23,661 nucleotides of DNA from Trachipleistophora hominis (lineage: Eukaryota; Microsporidia; Pleistophoridae): assembly GCA_000316135.1 (NCBI GenBank), contig JH994028.1, positions 19,848 to 43,508 on the forward strand, read 5' to 3'. Of the stretch, positions 9,809-16,663 are shown piece after piece. The translations under genes were made by a program, and so were the position numbers. Each line of letters begins with the position of its first letter. The first letter of the stretch is position 1. The notes below the pieces were generated by a model. The model saw only the letters and a program-made list of their open reading frames with translations. It did not search any database and was not told the DNA's origin.

Positions 9809-10450
9809 TCAATAACCTATGTGTAAATGGTGAAATCTATCAATGAAGCTATCATCGATCAAACCATTTGATATTTTTACAATAAACACGCTCTCGTACT
9901 CGCAGACCATGTTGTACCATGCCAGCCCCATCAAAACCAGGAGTCTTATGTTGCAACGATCACGCAGTGCCCAGCAAATTAAAAGTTTCATTACAAATTT
10001 TAAAAAGTTAAATCTGCGTGTGTAGAGCTCATCAACAAAAATAACGAAATTCTTGGTGAATGTGTACTGATGCATCATGAGCATCAAAAGCGCTACAATT
10101 ACGTACGACAATAGCGTGTACCTCTGCCTTATTCTGTGGCAACGTGGCAGGTTTTTATAAAAGTTGTTACGTAATACCATGTATCCTCTGGCCTTGCACG
10201 TATCACAATATTGTACTTTCCTGTAAAAGCAATCAAAATTTGTGCATTTTACCGTGGTGTTCATAGTTTTGCATTTCGTGCACAGAATGTCGTTTAACGA
10301 GCGGATGGTGCCATCAATTTTTGATGGTATGTAGTGGTAAAAAAGGCGTCCGTTTTTTTGTTTGAGATAGACTGTGCATGTTGGGCAGTACCACAGATCG
10401 TTATATGTTGACAGGTTGCTTCTCGTGCAAAATGTGCAGGTGAGCGACAT
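9809..10450 (-). CDS. IMA1: Ima1/Samp1-like inner nuclear membrane protein, 213 aa
   Basis: Ima1 (fission yeast) and Samp1/NET5/TMEM201 (animals) are inner nuclear membrane proteins. Their nucleoplasmic N-terminal domain holds Cys-pair zinc sites and helps connect chromatin, the spindle pole body and the LINC complex. Visible here are Cys5/Cys8 with Cys22/Cys25 in the context LWYCPTC, an aromatic/Pro stretch (YHYIPSK), then Cys57/Cys60 (LCTKC) with Cys82/Cys85 (YCDTC). This is the order and spacing style of the Ima1 N-terminal domain, with Trp before the second pair. Cys69 and Cys74 are extra. Hydrophobic segments at about 111-127, 149-163 and 169-187 give two or three membrane spans, fewer than the roughly five of fungal Ima1. 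CCC stands 8 bases before the ATG. A generic zinc-ribbon membrane protein cannot be excluded. Confidence 0.55.
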   Translation of the reverse strand: MSLTCTFCTRSNLSTYNDLWYCPTCTVYLKQKNGRLFYHYIPSKIDGTIRSLNDILCTKCKTMNTTVKCTNFDCFYRKVQYCDTCKARGYMVLRNNFYKNLPRCHRIRQRYTLLSYVIVALLMLMMHQYTFTKNFVIFVDELYTRRFNFLKFVMKLLICWALRDRCNIRLLVLMGLAWYNMVCEYESVFIVKISNGLIDDSFIDRFHHLHIGY

Positions 10451-10458
10451 TGCTGTAA

Positions 10459-10461
10459 GGG
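10459..10461 (-). promoter_or_regulatory. CCC start-proximal motif of the Ima1-like gene
   Basis: CCC on the minus strand lies 8 bases before the ATG. The 63-base gap to the ATG at 10514 contains an A/T-only block (AAAAATTTAAATA) that could serve as a shared divergent promoter. Confidence 0.45.
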
Positions 10462-10513
10462 TAAAAATTTAAATACGGTCTTTCTTTACTGTTCGCGACC
10501 AATCCATCAGAAA

Positions 10514-10732
10514 ATGATCGGCGGTTGTAAAGACGTTATTTTAGATTGTACGTATTACATTCTATACTTGTCATCTATTTTAGTTCTTCTGCTTATTTCT
10601 AAGTACATCTGCATGTTTAGAGATAGGAATGCGAGTGCCTGTAAAATGATAATCGATGATAAATACGGATTAAAACGACAGCATTTACTTCAATCCCATC
10701 TCATTTTATTTCTCCAATTTACATTACTATAA
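10514..10732 (+). CDS. Possible small membrane protein, 72 aa
   Basis: An ATG opens a 72-codon frame divergent from the Ima1-like gene and only 63 bases away. The predicted product has one hydrophobic segment at about residues 13-33 (LDCTYYILYLSSILVLLLIS), then a polar stretch with MFRDRNASACKM, and a second weaker hydrophobic end. No CCC motif precedes the ATG, the codons are A/T-rich, and I recognise no family. The divergent arrangement favours a real small gene. The size and composition are also compatible with a chance frame. Confidence 0.3.
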   Translation: MIGGCKDVILDCTYYILYLSSILVLLLISKYICMFRDRNASACKMIIDDKYGLKRQHLLQSHLILFLQFTLL

Positions 10733-12051
10733 GTAGGAAAAGATGGCCGTACAAAAATATATAAAAATTAAAAGTATAATTATAACGAAATTAAAGAACT
10801 GTTACGTAAAGGACATGCCATTAACATTTTTTCTCTTAATACACGTTAAAAACGTTTAACGTACGTATAAATTAAGTATTAATCAATTTAATTAACATCT
10901 TTAATGTTACCGCCCGTATGTCTTATTTACGTCAAATAATGATGTATCTAATGTTTATTGTACGTAGGAATGTTGTGCTGTGATAACTAACAAGGATAAA
11001 AGTATCAATCATGTCAACACATTCATTTCTAAGAAAGTGTTTTTGATGACAAGGCACCGAAACAGCAAACAAAATTTGTTGTATCTGATATTTCTATAAC
11101 GAAGGATTCGTGAACAAATTAATAAGAATATATTGGTTGTAGAAGGTGATAGTTATTCCTTAAAATAGTTATTCTTCAAAATTGTTATTCTTTAGTAAAG
11201 ATACCAGTTACATCTACATAAAATGTATAAAGTAGTGAATAAGCTACCACTTCTATATAAATAAATCCTTTTTGTCTATGAAAATGTTACATTTACGTTC
11301 TATGTCTTAGTTTTATTTGCACAATAATCGTATCGAACCGTAATTTTTGTAGAAAGACAGCGTTAATACTTTGTTTTATGTTATTTAGACAGTAATTAAA
11401 ATTTAAACTGACAGTGATGTTTATTTTAATACATCGTTAAACGATACAAAGTATATTACCGTTTGATGCGCCAGCTAAACAAGGAGCTATGACACAACAC
11501 AGAAAAAACCAATCGTTAAAACAACCTGGCCGATAAATTTGTAAAAAATATTGTAGTGTGTATTTAATAGTAGGAAAGTACTCCATTAGTTAGTAGATTA
11601 TTGTATAATAATATCTTTAGCCATTTATCAATCAGAATGATCGTATAATAGTTCTAATAGAGAATATGAGCGTGTATTCAGTATAATACGAGCCTATCAC
11701 TGTTTAATACTAGGCATATTTGTACAGGAAACCATATAAACAAATATTTTATACAACGTATAGGATGCGTGTTGCAAGCAAAATTAGATTATTGTATACG
11801 TATAAGTAATATATTCGATTTATAACGAATAAAGTAGTTTAAAAATAGCTTAAACGTAATATTGCCGGTAACCGCCTAACATTTTTATACTTAATTTAGC
11901 TGACAGGAAAAGTACGTCTTTATAAAAAACTGGAGTGCCATATAACTGCATATTAGAAGTAAATCTATCCTAAAGATCCTTTTATAACGTATTTTATATC
12001 AATACACAGCTTATACCCGAATTAATTAACAGCAAAAAGCCAACCCATTCT
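10733..12051. other. Intergenic, no supported gene
   Basis: I see no gene in these 1.3 kb. A CCC at about 10912 is followed by an ATG at 10917, but the frame is only 21 codons. The right end carries the leader of the MRG-domain gene. Confidence 0.5.
12044..12046 (+). promoter_or_regulatory. CCC start-proximal motif of the MRG-domain gene
   Basis: CCC lies 5 bases before the ATG at 12052, in the context AACCCATTCTATG. Confidence 0.5.
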
Positions 12052-12987
12052 ATGTCCGACCAGTTCCACATCAACAACTACGTTTACAAAAAGATAAACG
12101 AGGAATGGCTGGAATGCCGTATCACCAACATACAGAATAACATGTATGGCCTGTACGTCCTAAAAACACTCACCAATTTAAATGTGGCAGCCGATGATAC
12201 ACAAATATTTCCATCAACGATTGAGACTATAAGAAAATTTAAGATTAGTATGGTGAGGTATACCAACGGCTACTTGCACATGCCGGCCGTTCTGAAAGCC
12301 AAAATTGTTGGGGATTATGAGCGTGTGAGGAGTAGGGGAGGTGGTAGAGAATCGGCTGTGGAGGAGAATGGCGGTGAGGATGATATTGATTTGTTGATTG
12401 GTGGAAAGGAGATGAACAGGAATGAGGATGATGAAAGAGGAGGGAGAGGCAGTGTACCTAAGGAAAAACAAACGCTGAAAAATGAGCTAGATAGTGTAAA
12501 AAAGGCGGAAAATACAAAAAAAGGCGCACAAGACTTGGATAGCAGAAAAAGCGAAGAGATAACGAGTGAACAACCAACAAGTGTCCAAGAAACGGACAGC
12601 CACAACACAAGTGCCGAGTTACCCGATGCCAAGCCCAACAAATCTATCAACAGCAACATAATCGAAATACTTGATGAGTTCAGATCGTTTATGGTTGTAA
12701 ACAAGCCGATGATATATTTGGAAGAGTTGGACGAGTTCATCAAGCATGTTCTGCTTTGCTTTAAAATTCTTTGCTATTACACGCTGTTCACTGCTGAAGA
12801 AAAGAGAAGATACGGCAAATTTGATCTTGAAAAGAAGTGCAATGCATATTACCTGCTGCGCCTCCTGGCGTACATGCATGAGGTACTAATGCTTGACGTT
12901 GAGGATGCTGGCGCCCGGGAGATTTGTTTTGAGTTTTACGTTTATTTAGTTGATTTTCTGTTTGTGAACGTAAGAGAATATTTTTAA
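12052..12987 (+). CDS. MRG-domain chromatin protein (Eaf3/MRG15-like), 311 aa
   Basis: Eaf3/Alp13/MRG15 proteins are shared subunits of histone acetyltransferase (NuA4) and deacetylase (Rpd3S-type) complexes. They read methylated histone H3 through a chromo barrel and bind partners through the MRG domain. Residues about 5-55 look like a shortened chromo barrel (YVYKKINEEWLECRITNI, then a tyrosine-containing strand). Residues about 75-200 are a charged, low-complexity linker rich in Gly/Glu/Asp and then Lys/Ser/Thr. Residues about 203-311 match the MRG domain: NIIEILDEFRSF, then LLCFKILCYYTLFTAEEKRRYG (family: LLY plus an E-x-x-Q-Y-like motif), then AYYLLRLLAYMHEVL and the terminal helix VYLVDFLFVNVREYF. 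The N-terminal third of the MRG domain and the usual C-terminal strand after the last helix are missing. A CCC motif supports the start. Confidence 0.75.
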   Translation: MSDQFHINNYVYKKINEEWLECRITNIQNNMYGLYVLKTLTNLNVAADDTQIFPSTIETIRKFKISMVRYTNGYLHMPAVLKAKIVGDYERVRSRGGGRESAVEENGGEDDIDLLIGGKEMNRNEDDERGGRGSVPKEKQTLKNELDSVKKAENTKKGAQDLDSRKSEEITSEQPTSVQETDSHNTSAELPDAKPNKSINSNIIEILDEFRSFMVVNKPMIYLEELDEFIKHVLLCFKILCYYTLFTAEEKRRYGKFDLEKKCNAYYLLRLLAYMHEVLMLDVEDAGAREICFEFYVYLVDFLFVNVREYF

Positions 12988-13152
12988 TTCTAATCGTTTC
13001 ATAGCCAAGTACAGCGCCTTAGTTCAAACAGAAGGATATTCCAACATTAAATATGAGATAGTTGTATGATTTGTCTTTTTTAGCTAAAAATATGTTTAAT
13101 AATTATTTTTCACATCTCGTCATCTTCTACGCCCATTTCTAGGCCGTTATGA

Positions 13153-13655
13153 TTATTTAATTAGGCGCATTCTTTGACTCATCAAATCATTGCTAATTCC
13201 TAAACATAGAGTGTACGTTTTATCAACACAAAATTTTACGGAACGTTTAAAATGCCGATTACTACGGTCATGAAGGATTGTCCTTGTAGTATTCCTCAAT
13301 ACAAAGTACGTAAACCATTGGCGTACTAACAGTTTCNNNNNNNNNNNNNNNNNNNNNNNNNNNNNNNNNNNNNNNNNNNNNNNNNNNNNNNNNNNNNNNN
13401 NNNNNNNNNNNNNNNNNNNNNNNNNNNNNNNNNNNNNNNNNNNNNNNNNNNNNNNNNNNNNNNNNNNNNNNNNNNNNNNNNNNNNNNNNNNNNNNNNNNN
13501 NNNNNNNNNNNNNNNNNNNNNNNNNNNNNNNNNNNNTTTGAAAGTAAAACGTTTGTTGTGCATGCTTGTTTTACGCCACGAAAAAGGTTTAGAAATGGTT
13601 TTAGTTTGTTCTTATGGACGAGTTGATGCACTTGCCTGACAGTTCTAGATATCAT
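13153..13655 (-). CDS. Possible gene interrupted by an assembly gap
   Basis: Minus-strand open frames flank the gap. On the upstream side an ATG at 13655 opens 39 codons (MISRTVRQVHQLVHKNKLKP...), basic and uninterrupted up to the N run. On the downstream side about 61 codons are open to a TAA at 13153 (LLVRQWFTYFVLRNTTR... to RLIK), again basic and with CGC/CGT arginine codons uncommon in noncoding DNA here. The two halves are in different frames across exactly 200 N, but the gap length is probably a placeholder, so this is not informative. I recognise no domain. Gaps often sit at repeats, so a transposon-derived ORF is possible. The halves may also belong to different genes or be noncoding. 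Confidence 0.3.
13337..13536. other. Assembly gap, 200 N
   Basis: Exactly 200 undetermined bases. The round number suggests a scaffold gap of unknown true length. Any translation spanning it is meaningless. Confidence 0.95.
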
Positions 13656-13962
13656 AGCTTTACGTACAAAGTGGAGGTAAATGTGTAATTTAATTTATAC
13701 AATGATAGACCATCGGTGTACTAATATACCAAGAATTGGGGGAGATAATAAAACATTCTACAACGAGATAGAACATAAAGAGCATAGTGTAGTGCATGTA
13801 TCATGCTATCATTGTTTTACGTCATTCGTATCCAGGTCTGAATAAATGTATACTTTTGAAAATTCCTGTTTAATATTCTTTCAAATATGACCATAAATGT
13901 GACTAATTTACGCTTTTTAGACAAATATGAAAGATTTTAAATGAATACGCTCATACTAACAC
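13656..13962. other. Intergenic, nothing seen
   Basis: This is AT-rich DNA between the gap-flanking frame and the gene at 13963. I see no CCC or GGG motif close to that gene's start. A GGGGG run at about 13735 leads into no useful minus-strand frame. Confidence 0.5.
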
Positions 13963-14601
13963 ATGAAAACTAAGCGTCTTCTTAAATTCATCGGCCTCTT
14001 CTCCATATCTTTTCTCGTTTGCACATTTTTTATATCTTACGTCATATACAAGTGCCACAACGATTCTCTCAGCCGAAAAGTGCTCAGATTTAACAACAAG
14101 CTGTCAGCCAAGCACCCGATAGCTCGTTCAGAGGTGCTGTGCATTATGAGTCCTGAGGGAGAGCACCATTACGTATACTACACCGAGAAAGGAGAGTTTT
14201 ACGAAAACATAGTTGATAGAATAATTGACGGCACGCACATACTGAAAGTGGTTGACCTTGACGGCTGCACTCTCAACGCGCGTTACACTCAGGATGTTCT
14301 GGAGAGGTACGGGCTGTGCCCAATATGCCGGATCGCCACTGTTTTTGTCAGGACGGGTGTGAGCGTAGGATACGACAGGATGATAAGGTTTTTGCGTGGC
14401 CTGCGGCTGTCTGCGGATATGGCCGTGTTTTTCTTTGTGGATGATTACGATGTTGTTATTCGGGTGATTGCTGATCGAAAGGAGATTAAAAGATGTGTGG
14501 TTAGGATAGGAACGTACAGGGGAAGTAGAATGGCGTTGCGTACGTGTCTTTATCTGTTCCATCGATGTATTAATTTGGATAGGGAGTACCTTAGCGAGTA
14601 A
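13963..14601 (+). CDS. Membrane-anchored orphan protein, 212 aa
   Basis: I do not recognise a family. A basic N-terminus (MKTKRLLK) is followed by a hydrophobic segment at about residues 8-30, so this is probably a type II membrane protein or has a signal anchor. The ~180-residue remainder alternates short beta-like hydrophobic stretches and Arg-rich turns. It contains CPIC near residues 119-122 and, near residue 155, FFFVDDYDVVIRVIADRKE. Codons are more GC-rich than the flanks, supporting real coding. There is no CCC motif before this ATG, unlike most genes here, and no alternative upstream ATG in frame. Directly after the TAA stop the same frame stays open for 41 more codons to 14727, including a strongly protein-like stretch starting MRGVIQIGW. 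The original protein may have been longer, or a separate 32-residue ORF may follow. Confidence 0.8.
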   Translation: MKTKRLLKFIGLFSISFLVCTFFISYVIYKCHNDSLSRKVLRFNNKLSAKHPIARSEVLCIMSPEGEHHYVYYTEKGEFYENIVDRIIDGTHILKVVDLDGCTLNARYTQDVLERYGLCPICRIATVFVRTGVSVGYDRMIRFLRGLRLSADMAVFFFVDDYDVVIRVIADRKEIKRCVVRIGTYRGSRMALRTCLYLFHRCINLDREYLSE

Positions 14602-15077
14602 TGTATCACAATCAGGTGTTATCTAAGGATGAGAGGTGTTATACAAATAGGTTGGAGAGAGCTGCTGTTTGCGGTCCTGATAATGAATTTAGAATTGGAA
14701 CAAACTAAGAATGTTCTGAGAGAATAAATAAAATATCGTTTTAATGGTATGTTAAACGGCGTATTTTAGATAATTTAGCAATTGTTGGCGAACAACGCGC
14801 AAGGATGTCCAAGGACAATGCCGTAAATTAAGCAATTAACTAAAAAGGACGCAAAGCAACTTGAAACGAAAAAAACGCGGAATTTGAAAGCACGTGATCC
14901 TGTAACAGTTGCTCAAACCGTGTTTTATACTCGCAAGCGATTAAATGAAGAATGCGCCAATTTCTTATTTTGAGGGCACTCAACCACTGTTTTACATCTA
15001 TCCATTCATCGTCCAGTTATCCACAATTTCCTCCTCAAAAATAAATTTTTTGCCCCACGACAAATCTCCACAAAGCA
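14602..15077. other. Intergenic with in-frame extension of the 13963 gene
   Basis: The first 126 bases continue the frame of the preceding gene after its stop, with an ATG at 14629 opening 32 codons to 14727. The rest is A/T-rich and holds the ASF1 leader. A C run (CCCC, 15053-15056) stands 21 bases before the ASF1 ATG, farther than at other genes. Confidence 0.4.
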
Positions 15078-16286
15078 ATGATCTCAATAAAATCGATCAA
15101 ACCACTTAAACAGCAGTTCTCTACCAGAGACGAAATACCGTTCGAAATAACCATAGACACTGATCTTGACAACCAGGACGTAGAGTTTTCCATTATATAC
15201 TGTGGCGATCCGGAGAAGGATGCACATGACCAGAAGCTAAGCGAGGATATTGTTGGCCCGCTCTCCAAGGGGCGTTTCGGCTTTACGCTGTGCGCTGAGC
15301 CTGTAGATATTATGAAAGTGCCTGCTGAGATGGTGTTTGGTGTAACGAGCATCGTAATTATAGGAAGGTTTAAGGGCCGACAGTTCGTGCGAGCAGGCTT
15401 TTTTGTGAATGTGAGCTATCCTGGATTGCCTAACAGAATACTTGAGTGTTTGGATGTTAGAGATGATGTTGATGTAAGCCTTGTCTCTTCGTGTGAGGAT
15501 AATGAGCAGTTTGGTAAATATGAGGATGATGAGGAAAGGGAAATTAATAGCGATGAGATTAAATACGAGAGCAGCGATATTGAGAGTGTTGGTGAGGAAG
15601 ACGAGGATATTGATGATGAAGATGTTGAGGATGATGAAGACGTTGAAGATGCTGAAGATGAAGAGATTGAAGATGGGGAGGATGCTGAAGACGTGGGGGA
15701 TATTGAAGATGAGGAGATCGAAGACGTAGAGGATGAAGATAAGGAGGATGCTGAAGACGTGGAGGATGAAAACGTTGAAGATATTGAAGATGAGGGTAAA
15801 GAAGTGGAAGAGAATGTTCTAAAGGAGGATAAGAACAAAAAACAATTAAAAGGTGATACTGAAAAACTAAGGAAGAACGCTGAGGATAGAACGGGTGCAT
15901 CAAAGCAGGGAATAAACGTGGTGGTCAATGAATCGGATAAGGATGAGATAAATGGATCAGAAGAACAGGACGAAGGTTCTGAAAGTAAATCGAAGAGGAG
16001 GACAAAAAGGAACGAAGATGTGGAGAAAAGCGGTGAAGAAAGTTGTGTAGAACAGCCTGACGAACTAAACCCGGCACATGATGAGGATATTTCATTATTT
16101 CTTGCTAATCCTGATTTTACGGAGGGAAAGGGCATACCTGAAGAGAACCAGGTTAAACTCAAAGGTTTTATACTGGACAAGGATAAAATTGTGTTTGAGC
16201 TTTCAGAACCGCCTCTAATTACAGTGTTTAGCATTGATGACGAGGAAGGAGAAGAAAACGATACGATCAAACGAATGAAAGTTTAA
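15078..16286 (+). CDS. ASF1: Histone chaperone ASF1 with a long acidic tail, 402 aa
   Basis: ASF1 binds the H3-H4 dimer and hands it to other assembly factors during replication-coupled and replication-independent nucleosome assembly. The immunoglobulin-like core occupies residues 1 to about 125: PFEITIDTDL near 21-30, FSIIYCGDPEKDAHDQ near 37-52, VGPLSKGRFGF near 59-69, then GVTSIVIIGRFKGRQFVRAG and FVNVSYP. These follow the ASF1 strand order closely. The start fits because family proteins begin a few residues before this first strand. Residues about 145-250 are an acidic tail with degenerate Glu/Asp/Val/Ile repeats. A basic cluster KRRTKR near 306-311 may be a nuclear localisation signal. 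Residues about 330-402 are a less biased C-terminal segment of unknown role. Yeast Asf1 also has an acidic tail, but this one is longer. AATAAA overlaps the stop codon. Confidence 0.88.
   Translation: MISIKSIKPLKQQFSTRDEIPFEITIDTDLDNQDVEFSIIYCGDPEKDAHDQKLSEDIVGPLSKGRFGFTLCAEPVDIMKVPAEMVFGVTSIVIIGRFKGRQFVRAGFFVNVSYPGLPNRILECLDVRDDVDVSLVSSCEDNEQFGKYEDDEEREINSDEIKYESSDIESVGEEDEDIDDEDVEDDEDVEDAEDEEIEDGEDAEDVGDIEDEEIEDVEDEDKEDAEDVEDENVEDIEDEGKEVEENVLKEDKNKKQLKGDTEKLRKNAEDRTGASKQGINVVVNESDKDEINGSEEQDEGSESKSKRRTKRNEDVEKSGEESCVEQPDELNPAHDEDISLFLANPDFTEGKGIPEENQVKLKGFILDKDKIVFELSEPPLITVFSIDDEEGEENDTIKRMKV
15600..15800 (+). repeat. Degenerate GAA/GAT-rich tandem repeat in ASF1
   Basis: Irregular units built from GAAGAT, GAGGAT, GTTGAAGAT and GATGAGGAGATT-like blocks encode the acidic EDVEDDED/EDEEIED tail. 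One block (GAGGATGCTGAAGACGTGG) recurs twice, around 15678 and 15747, indicating duplication within the gene. Long open frames on the opposite strand here (Ser-rich) are by-products of the repeat. Confidence 0.7.
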
Positions 16287-16663
16287 TAAACATTTACTGG
16301 TATTTGTTGTTTTATCAACGATTCGTGGCAAGTTCGGCTGTTTATGGTGATCGATAAAAATGTGTTAACTATAATTTTTTTGCGGTTATATGTGGATCGT
16401 AGTATTCCATATTCACGGTTAGCTGAGACATTTTTGTTTAACAAAGAACAAGACCAATTCGTTTTCTTAATGGTTTGTATTTCATCGTGCTAAACGTGTA
16501 ATTTGTTTGCCAAAGCGGATATTTCGTCATTTTGTCCTTTATTGCCAAGTAATACGTAATTAGACCCAAGACCGGTCACAAACCATCGTATTTGTTTATC
16601 TCAATGTGAAACATCAAAGGACTAAAACACGTGTCCGATAAATAAACGCACAAAACAATACTA
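16287..16663. other. Intergenic, nothing seen
   Basis: This is AT-rich DNA between ASF1 and the large orphan gene. It has no open frame of interest and no CCC close to the following start. Confidence 0.5.

Noticed and set aside
10917..10982. 21-codon ORF with CCC 3 bases before its ATG
   Set aside because: It is too short and has no supporting signal.
12315..12743. 142-codon minus-strand frame opposite the MRG-domain gene
   Set aside because: It arises opposite the low-complexity linker, and its Ser/Leu/Phe run is the expected shadow.
13153..13563. Single 136-codon frame running through the N gap
   Set aside because: The N run cannot contain a called stop, so the continuity is artificial. 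Only the flanking parts carry information.
14128..14562. 144-codon minus-strand frame opposite the 13963 gene
   Set aside because: The sense strand has an ATG start, membrane anchor and better codon pattern. The antisense frame has no start context and an odd His/Asn/Thr composition.
15416..16270. 284-codon Ser-rich open frame opposite ASF1
   Set aside because: It is the antisense of GAA/GAT-rich acidic repeats, which give TTC/ATC and TCA/TCT codons without stops. The sense strand has clear ASF1 homology.
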